DNA from: Catenovulum adriaticum
GTDB taxonomy: Bacteria > Pseudomonadota > Gammaproteobacteria > Enterobacterales > Alteromonadaceae
NCBI RefSeq assembly: GCF_026725475.1
Contig: NZ_CP109965.1
Coordinates: 1,240,001 to 1,304,000 of the forward strand
Direction of reading: 5' to 3'
Length of the DNA: 64,000 bases
Shown here: positions 34,412 to 43,869 of the stretch, piece by piece
Position numbering within the stretch: the stretch's first letter is position 1
Layout of the letters: each line of letters starts with the position of its first letter
Made by a program: the position numbers and the translations under genes
Notes under the pieces: model-generated
What the model saw: the letters and a program-made list of their open reading frames with translations, nothing else
The model's database searches: none
What the model was told of the DNA's origin: nothing

Positions 34412-35863
34412 ATGATCAAGTTTATAGTTAAAATGCATCCTGAAATTTCGATTAAAAGTCGTTCGGTGCGTTTACGCTTTACCAAAATACTCGAAAGCAA
34501 TATTAAAAATGTATTACGCCGAGTAGATGAAAAAGCTTGGGTTCAAAAACAGTGGGACTGTTTAGAAGTAAGAGTCAGTGACGATAAACGAGATATAGCG
34601 ATTGAGCGCATGCAATGTGTGCCGGGTATTGCGTTTTTCTCTGAAGTTAAACAGTCTGAATTTGTCAGCTTTGATGATGTTTGCGACAAAGTATTAGCTT
34701 TATATCGTGAAGATGTAGAGGGCAAAACCTTTTGTGTTCGGGTTAAGCGCCGCGGTAATCATGAGTTTTCATCAAAAGATTTAGAACGTTATGTGGGCGG
34801 ATATTTAAACCAAACAATTGAGTCGGCTAGCGTTAAATTAACTCGTCCACAAATGACAGTTAATTTAGAGGTCACTAATGATCAATTATTTTTAATTGGT
34901 GAGCGTTTTCAAGGGTTAGGTGGTTTTCCTATTGCGACTCAAGATGATGTTTTATCTCTTATTTCAGGTGGTTACGATTCAGGTGTTGCCAGTTACTTAA
35001 CCATGCGCCGGGGCTATAAAACTCACTTTTTATTTTTTAATTTAGGCGGTGCAGCCCACGAAATTGGGGTTAAGCAAGTTTCGTATTATTTGTGGGAAAA
35101 ATATGGAGTCTCGCACAGAGTTAAATTTATTTCAGTTGACTTTCAACCTGTTGTGGCTGAAATTTTAGAAAATATTGATTCGGGACTCATGGGCGTTGTT
35201 TTAAAACGTATGATGATGCGAGCCGCCAGTTTAGTGGCAGCTCGGATGGGCCATAATGCGTTGGTAACAGGTGAAGCCTTAGGACAGGTATCGAGTCAAA
35301 CCTTAATCAATTTGGGCTTAATCGATAAAGTAACCGAGCAGCTCATTGTACGGCCATTAATTACTACAGATAAACAAGAAATTATCGATATTGCTCGTGA
35401 AATTGGTACTGAAGATTTTGCTAAAACCATGCCTGAATATTGCGGTGTAATTTCACAAAAGCCAAATATAGCAGCGCGCGAAGAAAAAGTAGAAGCAACG
35501 GAATCGCATTTTCATATGCCGCTGATTGAGCAAGTTGTAAATGATGCCAGCGTTTATGATATTCGCGATTTAGCCAAAGAAGCCGAAGAAGAAGTTAAAG
35601 AAGTTGCTTCTGTCAGTGCGCTAACAGCAAATCAGGTGATTATTGACGTGCGCTCTGCAGAGGAAGAAGAAAACGAGCCTTTAGAATTGCAGGGCGCTAC
35701 TATCCTTCATATCCCATTTTTTAAATTAGCCAATAAGTTTGCTGATTTAGATCAAAGCCAGCATTATTTACTTTATTGTAAAAAAGGCGTAATGAGCCGC
35801 TTACAAGCGCTTTATTTGCATGAGCAAGGCTATCAAAATGTTAGTTTGTTTCAACCTGTTTAA
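34412..35863 (+). CDS. thiI: tRNA 4-thiouridine synthase / thiamine thiazole sulfur carrier
   Basis: A 483-aa protein with an N-terminal THUMP domain, an adenylating PP-loop (LSLISGGYDSGVASY) and a C-terminal rhodanese domain whose LLYCKKGVMSRLQA carries the persulfide cysteine. It modifies uridine 8 of tRNA and supplies sulfur for thiamine. The ATG at 34412 gives MIKFIVKMHPEISIKS, as in E. coli ThiI (482 aa); a GTG four codons upstream is the frame limit. Its 3' end overlaps the convergent panE by 23 bp. Confidence 0.96.
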   Translation: MIKFIVKMHPEISIKSRSVRLRFTKILESNIKNVLRRVDEKAWVQKQWDCLEVRVSDDKRDIAIERMQCVPGIAFFSEVKQSEFVSFDDVCDKVLALYREDVEGKTFCVRVKRRGNHEFSSKDLERYVGGYLNQTIESASVKLTRPQMTVNLEVTNDQLFLIGERFQGLGGFPIATQDDVLSLISGGYDSGVASYLTMRRGYKTHFLFFNLGGAAHEIGVKQVSYYLWEKYGVSHRVKFISVDFQPVVAEILENIDSGLMGVVLKRMMMRAASLVAARMGHNALVTGEALGQVSSQTLINLGLIDKVTEQLIVRPLITTDKQEIIDIAREIGTEDFAKTMPEYCGVISQKPNIAAREEKVEATESHFHMPLIEQVVNDASVYDIRDLAKEAEEEVKEVASVSALTANQVIIDVRSAEEEENEPLELQGATILHIPFFKLANKFADLDQSQHYLLYCKKGVMSRLQALYLHEQGYQNVSLFQPV

Positions 35864-36785
35864 TTTGATCAAATAAAACTTGATGGTGCGGTAAAACCAA
35901 TTGATGTTTTGCCGCAATTTTTAATAAATAACCGTTTATATAATCAATTTCTGTGAGTCTGTGGTGGTGGATATCTTGGTTCATTGATGAATAATTATTG
36001 GCGGTATTTTTAGCGACCGTTAAAATTAAGTTTAGTATTTTTTGTGGCTCAAATTTAAACCCCTCCAACTCACTTACCTCACAAAACTCATCAACTAGTT
36101 GCTTAATTTTAGGTAAGTACTCGGCTTGTGTTAACGTGCCATTTTTTATGTTAGCTAATGCTGTGAGTGGGTTGATCACCGAATTTATCGCCAGCTTTTC
36201 CCATAACCTTACTTGAATATTATCATCCCAACACGCAGGTTTGAATGCGCTCATTAATGCTTTAACCGCTGGGGTGGGTAAAAGTTTAGTCTCATACTGA
36301 TTAGTCAATTGAACAGGTCCAAAAAAACTTTCACCTAACCCGGTTTGTATCGTTGAATATTTGTGGGGTTGAAAAGCGGCGTGTGTTGTAGTGGCTAAAA
36401 TTATGTTTGCGGTGGGACAGTATTGTTTAACGGTTTGGATTGTACCTAAACCATTATGGAGCAAAATAATAGTGCAATTGTCAGTTAGGTAAGGGGCGAT
36501 CTGTTTAATTGCGCTTTCAACTTGGTAAGCTTTAATAGGCACCACTAACGTTTGTATTAACTTATCAAATTGATAAACAGCGGCTTCAAACACTTGCGAT
36601 TTATTTTGATATTCACCGCTTTGAGACGAATGGTGCTTAGATAAATTGATTGGCTCAATTTTAATAGTTTGGGTTAATTGCTTGGCTGAGTTTTGTCTTA
36701 GAATCAGTTGGTACTCTAATTTGCTTTTAGCACATGCCCAAGCAATTAGTGACCCGATTGAGCCGCCACCCAAGATCGTAAACAT
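35841..36785 (-). CDS. panE: 2-dehydropantoate 2-reductase
   Basis: A 314-aa NADPH-dependent ketopantoate reductase that makes pantoate for coenzyme A. The N-terminus MFTILGGGSIGSLIAWACAK is the cofactor-binding loop. IILLHNGLGTIQTVKQY and LWEKLAINSVINPLTALANI carry the catalytic Lys/Asn region. It overlaps the vanZ-like gene upstream by 40 bp and thiI downstream by 23 bp, so packing is very tight. Confidence 0.92.
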   Translation of the reverse strand: MFTILGGGSIGSLIAWACAKSKLEYQLILRQNSAKQLTQTIKIEPINLSKHHSSQSGEYQNKSQVFEAAVYQFDKLIQTLVVPIKAYQVESAIKQIAPYLTDNCTIILLHNGLGTIQTVKQYCPTANIILATTTHAAFQPHKYSTIQTGLGESFFGPVQLTNQYETKLLPTPAVKALMSAFKPACWDDNIQVRLWEKLAINSVINPLTALANIKNGTLTQAEYLPKIKQLVDEFCEVSELEGFKFEPQKILNLILTVAKNTANNYSSMNQDIHHHRLTEIDYINGYLLKIAAKHQLVLPHHQVLFDQIKQVETN

Positions 36786-37141
36786 GATAGTTTTGTTCTC
36801 AATAATAAAATATAAAACAAAGCAACGCCGCTGGCATCAGCTAATAAATCTAAGCCACTGCTTTGACGGTTAAAAAATTGCCCTTGGAGTATTTCAATCA
36901 AGGCGCCATAAATAATTAAGCCAATCACGATTTTTTTAGCTTGTTGATGAAAACTAAATTCCGTTACGCCCGCAAGAATAAAAAACACAATGCAATGCGC
37001 AATTTTATCAAAGTGAGGAAATAAACCTGTTGCATTTGGGTCAATGGGGCTAAAAAATAAGCTGGTCGCAATAATATAAGCAATACAGGCCAATATTTTA
37101 TAAAACCAAGTTTGGCTAATGCAATAAAGAAATAATTTCAT
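36746..37141 (-). CDS. VanZ-family membrane protein
   Basis: A 131-aa inner-membrane protein with four hydrophobic segments. FDKIAHCIVFFILAGVTEFS, GALIEILQGQFFNRQSSGLD and LADASGVALF follow the VanZ-like pattern. Named for a teicoplanin resistance gene, most members have no known role and resistance should not be inferred. Its 3' end overlaps panE by 40 bp, implying co-translation. Confidence 0.82.
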   Translation of the reverse strand: MKLFLYCISQTWFYKILACIAYIIATSLFFSPIDPNATGLFPHFDKIAHCIVFFILAGVTEFSFHQQAKKIVIGLIIYGALIEILQGQFFNRQSSGLDLLADASGVALFYILLLRTKLSCLRSWVAAQSGH

Positions 37142-37424
37142 ATTAATTTTTTGGTTTAAGGTTTTAAGCGCTAATAATTGATCAATTATACAGTTTTATG
37201 ATTTAACAAAAATGAAATTTTCACTATCTTTGTTTGTTTTTTATCCTTAAGGCTCATTTTTATAATAATAATTGACTCAAACCCAATTATTAGCTGAACT
37301 TTGTTAAAAACTTGTCTAAAATGGAGCAATATATATAAAGCCTACTGCTGACTGATTTTAAGCTGTATATCGCCGCTCGCAATGGTAACAGTGGATAATC
37401 AAAACTCATTATTTGGATTAATGA

Positions 37425-38492
37425 ATGATTAAAGATAAATTGAATAACGTGCATGTAAATGCCGAAACTGTACTCATCACCCCTGAAAAATTAAAACAAA
37501 CCTTACCTGTATCAGATAAAGCTTTAAGTTTTATTGCCCAGGCACGTCAAACCTTATCTGATATTATTAATAAAAAAGATAAACGTTTAATTGTTATTAG
37601 TGGCCCTTGTTCAATTCATGATGTTGACGCCGCTAAAGAATACGCCGTGCGTTTAAAAGCGCTTAGTGACGAATTAGGCGATTCTTTGTATGTGGTTATG
37701 CGGGTTTATTTTGAAAAACCTAGAACGACAGTCGGTTGGAAAGGGCTGATTAATGATCCAAACATTAACGGTACTTTTAGCATTGAAGAAGGCTTACACA
37801 AAGCCAGAAAATTATTAATTGAGTTAGCCGAGATGGGTATTCCAATGGCAACTGAGGCCCTAGATCCTATCAGCCCGCAATATTTAGCTGAATTATTTAC
37901 TTGGTCTGCTATTGGTGCGCGAACAACTGAATCTCAAACTCATCGTGAAATGGCAAGTGGTTTATCAATGCCCGTTGGCTTTAAAAACGGCACAGATGGT
38001 AGTTTAGATACGGCTATTAATGCTTTAAAAGCAGCGGCTTCTGGTCACAGCTTTATGGGGATAAACCAAAAAGGGCAAGTTGCAATTATATCAACCAATG
38101 GCAACCCTGATGGACATGTAATTTTACGTGGTGGTAAAGCCGCTAACTATGATGCTGAAAATGTTGCTTTGTGTGAAGAAAAGCTACGTAAAGCGGGTTT
38201 AAATGCTGCGCTTGTGGTTGATTGTAGCCATGGTAATTCAAATAAAGATTATCGCCGCCAGCCAATTGTAGCGCAAGATGTCGTTCAGCAAATTGAACAA
38301 GGCAATCAATCTATTATTGGTATTATGTTGGAAAGTCATTTAAATGAAGGTAATCAATCGGCAGACCAACCTATTAGCGACATGAAAAAAGGCGTATCAA
38401 TTACCGATGCTTGCATATCATGGTCACAAACGGATACTTTGTTGCGCGAAATGGCTCAAAAGCTTGAAAAACCTTTAAAAGAGCGAGTGTAA
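37425..38492 (+). CDS. aroF: DAHP synthase (class I, AroF/G/H type)
   Basis: A 355-aa enzyme condensing phosphoenolpyruvate and erythrose 4-phosphate in the first shikimate step. Motifs: LIVISGPCSIHD, RVYFEKPRTTVGWKGLINDP, SHGNSNKDYRRQ and the late ISDMKKGVSITDACISW. The symbol aroF is inferred from linkage to tyrA, 6 bp downstream, as in the Tyr-controlled E. coli pair; the actual feedback inhibitor cannot be told. A 16-codon frame at 37382-37432 overlaps the start. No clear TyrR box was seen. Confidence 0.9.
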   Translation: MIKDKLNNVHVNAETVLITPEKLKQTLPVSDKALSFIAQARQTLSDIINKKDKRLIVISGPCSIHDVDAAKEYAVRLKALSDELGDSLYVVMRVYFEKPRTTVGWKGLINDPNINGTFSIEEGLHKARKLLIELAEMGIPMATEALDPISPQYLAELFTWSAIGARTTESQTHREMASGLSMPVGFKNGTDGSLDTAINALKAAASGHSFMGINQKGQVAIISTNGNPDGHVILRGGKAANYDAENVALCEEKLRKAGLNAALVVDCSHGNSNKDYRRQPIVAQDVVQQIEQGNQSIIGIMLESHLNEGNQSADQPISDMKKGVSITDACISWSQTDTLLREMAQKLEKPLKERV

Positions 38493-38498
38493 TTTGCA

Positions 38499-39467
38499 AT
38501 GGTTGAACGTGATTTACGTGCTCAGTTGTTTGACGTTCAAGCACAAATAGACGCTTTAACCAAACAGAAAAGAGAGTTAGAAAAAGCGCTGGAACAACAG
38601 CGCTTAACCGAGCTTAAACAAAACCAACACACGCAAACTAAAAAAATTACAGTGGTCGGCGGGCAAGGTAAGTTGGGGCGGCTTTTTGTACGCTTATTAA
38701 GTGAGCTTGGTCATCAAGTAAAAACGCTAGAACGCGATGACTGGCCTAACGCCAAACAAATATTAGCAGAACAAGATTTAGTATTAATTTCAGTACCCAT
38801 CAGTTTAACCTTGGATGTCATTGAAAAGGTGGCATTACACATATCTGATTCCACCATTTTAGCTGATTTGACCAGTATTAAACGAAAACCAGTTGATGCC
38901 ATGTTAAAGCATCATCAGGGCCCTGTTTTAGGGTTACACCCCATGTTTGGTCCGGATGTTGATAATATTGATGAACAAGTTGTCGCTTATTGTGCTGAGC
39001 GTGATGTACAGGCGACTCAATGGGTTTTAGACGATTTAGCCTTATTAAATGCCAAATTGGAACAAGTAAGCGCACAATCACATGATAATGCAATGGCCTT
39101 TATTCAGGTTATGCGCCACTTTTCAACTTTTATGTATGGCTTTCACCTTAAACAAGAAAACCCCAAATTGTCAGAGCTGATTGCGCTAAGTTCACCTATT
39201 TATCGCCTTGAGCTGGCGATGACTGGGCGCTTATTTGCGCAAGACTCTCAATTATATGCAGATATTATCTACGCGAACCCGGATAATCTTGCGTTATTAA
39301 AGCGTTTTTCATTGCGTTTTCAAGCTGGAATTGAATTACTTGAGAAAGGCGATAAAGCGTTATTTAAACAAGAGTTTGAAGAAGTGCATCAATGGTTTGG
39401 CAATTACGCTGATCATTTTTTGGCAGAAAGCCAGCGGATGTTAAAAGCAGCGCATTATAACGAATAA
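38499..39467 (+). CDS. tyrA: Prephenate dehydrogenase lacking the chorismate mutase domain
   Basis: A 322-aa protein. Residues from about 48 on match the dehydrogenase half of E. coli TyrA (VVGGQGKLGRLFVRLLSELG, LGLHPMFGPDVDNIDEQVV, LALSSPIYRLELAMTGRLFA). The ~95-residue AroQ chorismate mutase domain of the 373-aa E. coli T-protein is reduced to one charged helix (DVQAQIDALTKQKRELEKAL) that looks like its first helix. It should make 4-hydroxyphenylpyruvate from prephenate but not prephenate from chorismate. Reading is continuous with no frameshift. It is paired with aroF. Confidence 0.9.
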   Translation: MVERDLRAQLFDVQAQIDALTKQKRELEKALEQQRLTELKQNQHTQTKKITVVGGQGKLGRLFVRLLSELGHQVKTLERDDWPNAKQILAEQDLVLISVPISLTLDVIEKVALHISDSTILADLTSIKRKPVDAMLKHHQGPVLGLHPMFGPDVDNIDEQVVAYCAERDVQATQWVLDDLALLNAKLEQVSAQSHDNAMAFIQVMRHFSTFMYGFHLKQENPKLSELIALSSPIYRLELAMTGRLFAQDSQLYADIIYANPDNLALLKRFSLRFQAGIELLEKGDKALFKQEFEEVHQWFGNYADHFLAESQRMLKAAHYNE

Positions 39468-39629
39468 CTTATATCCGCTAAAAAATCTAATTTTACGTGG
39501 GTTGGACTGATTTCAGCTTCGATATAATTTTACTCAATTGCGCATTGATTTCGGTTTTACGGATGCGTTACTCTTAGAGCTAAAGGGTTTAATTAAAATG
39601 ACAGGCATTTTAGCACAAGGGATTCAACC

Positions 39630-40553
39630 TTGAATGATGAACTAAGCGTATTGATTGTTGATGACGATAAAAGTAATCGACAAGTTTTAAAAGAATGTAT
39701 TTCAGGCATGGCACAAGTTTTGTTAGCCAAAAATGGAGCGCAGGCGATAGAAAAAAGCATGTCGCTGTTACCTGATTTAATTGTTTTAGATATTGTAATG
39801 CCAGACATGGATGGCTTTAGCGTGATTGAAACGCTAAGAAATCGTTCACAAACCCAGCATATTCCTATCATTTTTATTACCGGTAGCGACTCAGAAGAAG
39901 TCGAAATGAAAGGGCTTAAACTAGGGGCGGTTGATGTGCTGAGTAAACCTTTGCACCCGGGCGTAGTTCAGGCTCGAATTTATACTCAACTCCAAAATGT
40001 CTTTCAAAAACGTTTGTTAGATGCGCTTGTGCATATTGATGCTTTAACAACCATTGCTAACCGACGCCAGTTTGACGAAGTACTTGAGCGTGAATGGAAA
40101 AATAGTTTGTCACTTGGCACACCTTTATCGCTGGTTATTTTAGATGTTGATTACTTTAAAGATTATAATGACTGTTATGGACATCAAGCCGGAGACACGG
40201 TTTTGAAAAAAATCGCTTTGTCGCTCAAGCATGGTTTAGAACATACGCATGGGTTTATCGCCCGTATTGGCGGTGAAGAATTTGCTATGATTTTACCTAA
40301 TACCCCCGTTGAATTTGCAGTTGAAATAGTGGAAAACGCAATTAAGCAGGTTAGCGATTTGCAAATAGCCCATCAAGGATCTGGATGCTCATCTGTTATT
40401 ACGTTAAGCGCTGGTATTCATAGTATGGTCGCAAAAAATACCAGCGATAATGCTCGTGCCGCTTTAGAGCTGGCTGATAGGGCATTATTTAAAGCCAAAG
40501 AATCAGGTCGTAATCAAGTCGTTGTGGCGGATTCAGTCTGTTTGCCCGCTTAA
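39630..40553 (+). CDS. Response regulator diguanylate cyclase (REC-GGDEF)
   Basis: A 307-aa cytoplasmic protein. The receiver domain (1-120) has the acidic pocket IVDDDKSN, phosphoacceptor Asp in LIVLDIVMPDMDGF, and the switch Thr and Lys in FITGS and SKPL. The GGDEF domain (about 140-300) has an intact active site ARIGGEEFAMIL, so c-di-GMP synthesis is expected. No RxxD inhibitory site is present five residues before GGEEF. The start is TTG at 39630, with AAGGG upstream; the nearby ATG is out of frame and blocked. No cognate kinase is adjacent. Confidence 0.9.
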   Translation: MNDELSVLIVDDDKSNRQVLKECISGMAQVLLAKNGAQAIEKSMSLLPDLIVLDIVMPDMDGFSVIETLRNRSQTQHIPIIFITGSDSEEVEMKGLKLGAVDVLSKPLHPGVVQARIYTQLQNVFQKRLLDALVHIDALTTIANRRQFDEVLEREWKNSLSLGTPLSLVILDVDYFKDYNDCYGHQAGDTVLKKIALSLKHGLEHTHGFIARIGGEEFAMILPNTPVEFAVEIVENAIKQVSDLQIAHQGSGCSSVITLSAGIHSMVAKNTSDNARAALELADRALFKAKESGRNQVVVADSVCLPA

Positions 40554-40564
40554 TCTTTTTGATA

Positions 40565-41914
40565 TTATTTGGTTTGCTCAGTATCAGCTATTAGAGTTTG
40601 ATTAATACTTGCTAAATCTTCCACTGTTAATACGCCGGCTGCATTTTTTAAGCCTAAAATTGCATTAATATAAGTGTAACGGGCGCTGGCTAAATTACGT
40701 TTTGCACTGTATAGCACTTGGGTGCTGTCTAATACATCGACTAGCGTTCGAGTTCCGACAGAAAAACCAGCTTTGGTTGCTTTTAACGCACTTTGCGCTG
40801 ATACAACAGCTTGTTTTAGCGCACTAATTTGAGCCAAACTTGCGTTTACATCGTTATAGGCACTGCGCACTTGTTTTATAACTTGGCGGTGAGCCTGATT
40901 AAGTTGTTGACTGGCAACAACATATTCTTGTCTGGCCTGTTTTGTTCGTGCACTAGTGTTGCCGCCTGAATAAATAGGTACGTTTACGCTAACAGTCCAA
41001 GATAAGCCATCATTATTGGTTTTAACGGTTTGATTTGCATTTGCTTGACTATTCATTACATCAGCTTCACCATCTGCCCAAGTGTAATTGGCTGATAGGT
41101 TCGCATTTGGCAGATGTCCGGCTTGAGCAATGTCTATATCTTGTTTTGCTATTGCCATTGAAAGCTTTTGTTGTAAAAGAATAGGGTTGCTTTTTTCAGC
41201 TAATGCTAACCAGTTGTCAACACGGTTAGGAGATAACTTGGGTGGAGAAAATTGCTCAGTATTGAGACCATCGAGCGATGAATAATACTGGCCAGTAATT
41301 TCACGTAAATTTTCTTTTGCTAGTTCAATTGCATTTTGTGCGGTAATTTCTTGAGCGACCACAGCATCATATTGCGCTTGGGCTTCGTGTAAGTTAGTAA
41401 TAGCCGAAATACCCACTTCAAGCTGGTGACGTGTTTTTTCAAGTTCTTGTTTTATAGATGCTTTTTGCGCTTCAACAAAGTTTAAATTATCCATAGCTTC
41501 ACGCACAGAAAAATAAGTTGAGACAACACGAGTCATCAATTCCAGTTGACTTTGGCGTAAACTAAATTCACTCTGTTGAATTAATTTTTCAGATTTTGAT
41601 AAATTGAGCCAGTTGTCATGCCGATAAAGAGACTGAGATAGGCTAACAACTGCCGCTTGTCGGTTCATAGATTGTAAATCATCATCTGTATAACTGAGTG
41701 AGCCGTTTAATTGCGGTAATAGGGCAGAGCGAGCGAGCGGTTTATTTTGTAAAATGGCTTGGTAGCGCGCTTTGGCCTGTAGAAGAATCGGATCTTGCTC
41801 AAGCGCCGACTGATAAACGGTTAGTAAATCTTGAGCCTGGCTTGGATTAAAAACAAGCAAGCTAGTTAAAGGGATGCTGGTTTTGATTAATTGAATAATC
41901 CGATTATTGAACAT
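40565..41914 (-). CDS. tolC: TolC-family outer-membrane efflux protein
   Basis: A 449-aa outer-membrane channel. A signal peptide ends near SLLVFNPSQA, then two long helical-hairpin repeats typical of TolC (DLLTVYQSALEQDPILLQAK, VGISAITNLHEAQAQYDAVV, GFSVGTRTLVDVLDSTQVLY). It works with several inner-membrane pumps and with type I secretion. The ATG at 41914 has AGGA 6 nt upstream; the frame begins 7 codons earlier at a TTG containing that site. It is divergent from nudF, as in E. coli. Confidence 0.93.
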   Translation of the reverse strand: MFNNRIIQLIKTSIPLTSLLVFNPSQAQDLLTVYQSALEQDPILLQAKARYQAILQNKPLARSALLPQLNGSLSYTDDDLQSMNRQAAVVSLSQSLYRHDNWLNLSKSEKLIQQSEFSLRQSQLELMTRVVSTYFSVREAMDNLNFVEAQKASIKQELEKTRHQLEVGISAITNLHEAQAQYDAVVAQEITAQNAIELAKENLREITGQYYSSLDGLNTEQFSPPKLSPNRVDNWLALAEKSNPILLQQKLSMAIAKQDIDIAQAGHLPNANLSANYTWADGEADVMNSQANANQTVKTNNDGLSWTVSVNVPIYSGGNTSARTKQARQEYVVASQQLNQAHRQVIKQVRSAYNDVNASLAQISALKQAVVSAQSALKATKAGFSVGTRTLVDVLDSTQVLYSAKRNLASARYTYINAILGLKNAAGVLTVEDLASINQTLIADTEQTK

Positions 41915-41995
41915 GCTATATCCTAAAAATGGCAAACGTAGTGAGTTTAAACTTTATTATTATCATACACAATCTTGGCATAAAAGGTTAAAACA

Positions 41996-42634
41996 ATGAA
42001 ATCTAAAAATAAAATAATGCCTTACCAGTTTGGCAATCAAGATGTCGAAATTTTAAAAAAAGAAAAGCTATTCTCTCGTTTTTTCAATGTTTCGTTAGTT
42101 ACATTCAAACATAAGCTTTTTGCGGGGGGGTGGTCAGCGCCTGTCCAAAGAGAAATATTTGAACGAGGCGATGCTGTGGTTGTCTTACCTTACGATCCAA
42201 TACGAGATAAAATTGTATTGATTGAACAAGTGAGAATTGGCGCTATATTAAATGCATCTCACCCATGGACATTTGAATTGGTTGGCGGCATGGTGGAAGA
42301 AAACCAAACCATAGAGTCAGTTGCAAAGCGAGAAACCCTTGAAGAAACTGGATTAATCCCGCAAGCTTTGATACCGATGCAAAGTTACTTATCAAGCTGT
42401 GGTGGCACGAGCGAGCGGATACACTTATTTCTAGCCCAGGTCGACTCCACTAAAACTCAGTTAATATGTGGGGTTGAATATGAGAATGAAGATATTAAAG
42501 TGCATGTTTTTACTCGGCAAGAGGTGATGGATTGGTTAAATCAGGGTAAAATAGAAAATGCATCTGCATTAATTGGTCTGCATTGGTTGCAGCAAAACTT
42601 AGATAAGGTGAAACAAAATTGGCAAACTCAGTGA
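41996..42634 (+). CDS. nudF: ADP-ribose pyrophosphatase (Nudix)
   Basis: A 212-aa Nudix hydrolase cleaving ADP-ribose to AMP and ribose 5-phosphate. The Nudix box reads GMVEENQTIESVAKRETLEE followed by TGL. Its REUxEExGU core is intact, but the usual Glu at box position 7 is Gln. SSCGGTSERIHLFLA is the ADP-ribose loop. First in the nudF-yqiB-cpdA-yqiA-parE run; its end overlaps yqiB by 16 bp. Confidence 0.92.
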   Translation: MKSKNKIMPYQFGNQDVEILKKEKLFSRFFNVSLVTFKHKLFAGGWSAPVQREIFERGDAVVVLPYDPIRDKIVLIEQVRIGAILNASHPWTFELVGGMVEENQTIESVAKRETLEETGLIPQALIPMQSYLSSCGGTSERIHLFLAQVDSTKTQLICGVEYENEDIKVHVFTRQEVMDWLNQGKIENASALIGLHWLQQNLDKVKQNWQTQ

Positions 42635-43083
42635 TTTTGGCAAAACCTAAAAAATATGTGCCTGATTTAGTGGCACTTAATAGCTTATGTGAACGTAACT
42701 TTTTGCTATTAAGTTACCTAGTGGATGACTGGCGCTATGAAAGCGAAGTGAATCAATTTGAAACTTCACCGCAATTTACTTTTCAGATTCGGGTTTTAGA
42801 ACAAAGCCGTTATACGAATTTACTGGAAATAAGACAGTTATCGACTAGTTTTCCTGATTTTTTGCAGCCTAACGTACAGGTTAGAGTGTATCACGATGCA
42901 AAAATGGCTGAGGTTGTGAAAAGTCAAAATGTTAGCCGAATTCAGCCAAGTTATATTTATCCAAATAAACAAATGCATCAACCAGATGAAAAACATCAAA
43001 TTAATTTGTTTTTACATGATTGGCTCGCGTTTTGTAAAGAAAAAGGCATGAGCTTGCCAAATCAAATTTCTAATTTAAATTAA
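42619..43083 (+). CDS. yqiB: YqiB-like DUF1249 protein
   Basis: A 154-aa protein of the DUF1249 family between nudF and cpdA, its conserved position in gammaproteobacteria. Recognisable parts are PDLVALNSLCERNFLLLSYL and VRVYHDAKMAEVV. The function is not established. Start is either TTG at 42619 or GTG at 42631, which overlaps the nudF stop. Confidence 0.85.
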   Translation: MANSVILAKPKKYVPDLVALNSLCERNFLLLSYLVDDWRYESEVNQFETSPQFTFQIRVLEQSRYTNLLEIRQLSTSFPDFLQPNVQVRVYHDAKMAEVVKSQNVSRIQPSYIYPNKQMHQPDEKHQINLFLHDWLAFCKEKGMSLPNQISNLN

Positions 43084-43845
43084 ATGACCTTTAATATTGC
43101 TCAAATTACGGACTGTCACTTAAAAGCCGACAAGCAGGATGACTTTTATGGTTGTCAGCCTTATCAAAATTTAATGTTAGTATTAACTGATATTGCTAAC
43201 AAGCAATCTGAATACGACGCCATTGTGCTAACGGGTGATCTTGTTCAAGATGAAATATGGCAAAGTTATCAGAATTTTTTAAATGCTTTGCATCAGTTTA
43301 AATGGCAATTACCCATTTATTTAATTCCAGGTAATCATGATGAGCCAAATTTATTTGAACGATTTTCGCAAGATGAATTGTTCACGCAAGATAAAGTCAT
43401 TGAATTAGATGACTGGTTATTGGTGTTATTTAATTCTTATCACCCAACCCAAAAAGGGGCTGGGTATATTAGCCATGAACAATTGGCCAAAATTGAGCAA
43501 CAAATTAAATTAAAACCCAATGCTCACTTAACGCATTGGCTGGTATTTTTGCATCATCATGTCGTGCCGTTTAATAGTTTTATCGATCAATATGATTTGC
43601 AAAACTCTACAGATTTTAAGCAATGGTTGGCACAGACACCTAATATTAAAGCAATAATACATGGCCATGTGCATAGTGCGGCATCTGGTCAGTTTTATGG
43701 TAAGCCTTGGTATGCATGTGCAGCGAGTTCGGTACAATTTGGTCATTCACCGCAAGGGTTTGCAATCACAGATAATAATCCAAGTTATAACCAAATTAGT
43801 TTAGCGTCAGATGGGACAGTGAACGTAAAAGCCCATTTAGTTTAA
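43084..43845 (+). CDS. cpdA: 3',5'-cyclic-AMP phosphodiesterase
   Basis: A 253-aa class III metallophosphoesterase hydrolysing cAMP. Metal-binding motifs are ITDCHLK, VLTGDLVQDE, PGNHDEP, VFLHHHVVPF and HGHVHSA, all intact. Directly follows yqiB with no gap and precedes yqiA. Confidence 0.93.
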   Translation: MTFNIAQITDCHLKADKQDDFYGCQPYQNLMLVLTDIANKQSEYDAIVLTGDLVQDEIWQSYQNFLNALHQFKWQLPIYLIPGNHDEPNLFERFSQDELFTQDKVIELDDWLLVLFNSYHPTQKGAGYISHEQLAKIEQQIKLKPNAHLTHWLVFLHHHVVPFNSFIDQYDLQNSTDFKQWLAQTPNIKAIIHGHVHSAASGQFYGKPWYACAASSVQFGHSPQGFAITDNNPSYNQISLASDGTVNVKAHLV

Positions 43846-43869
43846 GCTTATATTTCAATTTGGAAGTTT

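Noticed and set aside
36746..37141. Antibiotic (teicoplanin) resistance via VanZ
   Set aside because: No other van genes are nearby and most VanZ-like proteins have no link to resistance.
37142..37424. TyrR box upstream of the DAHP synthase
   Set aside because: No TGTAAA-N6-TTTACA-like palindrome was found.
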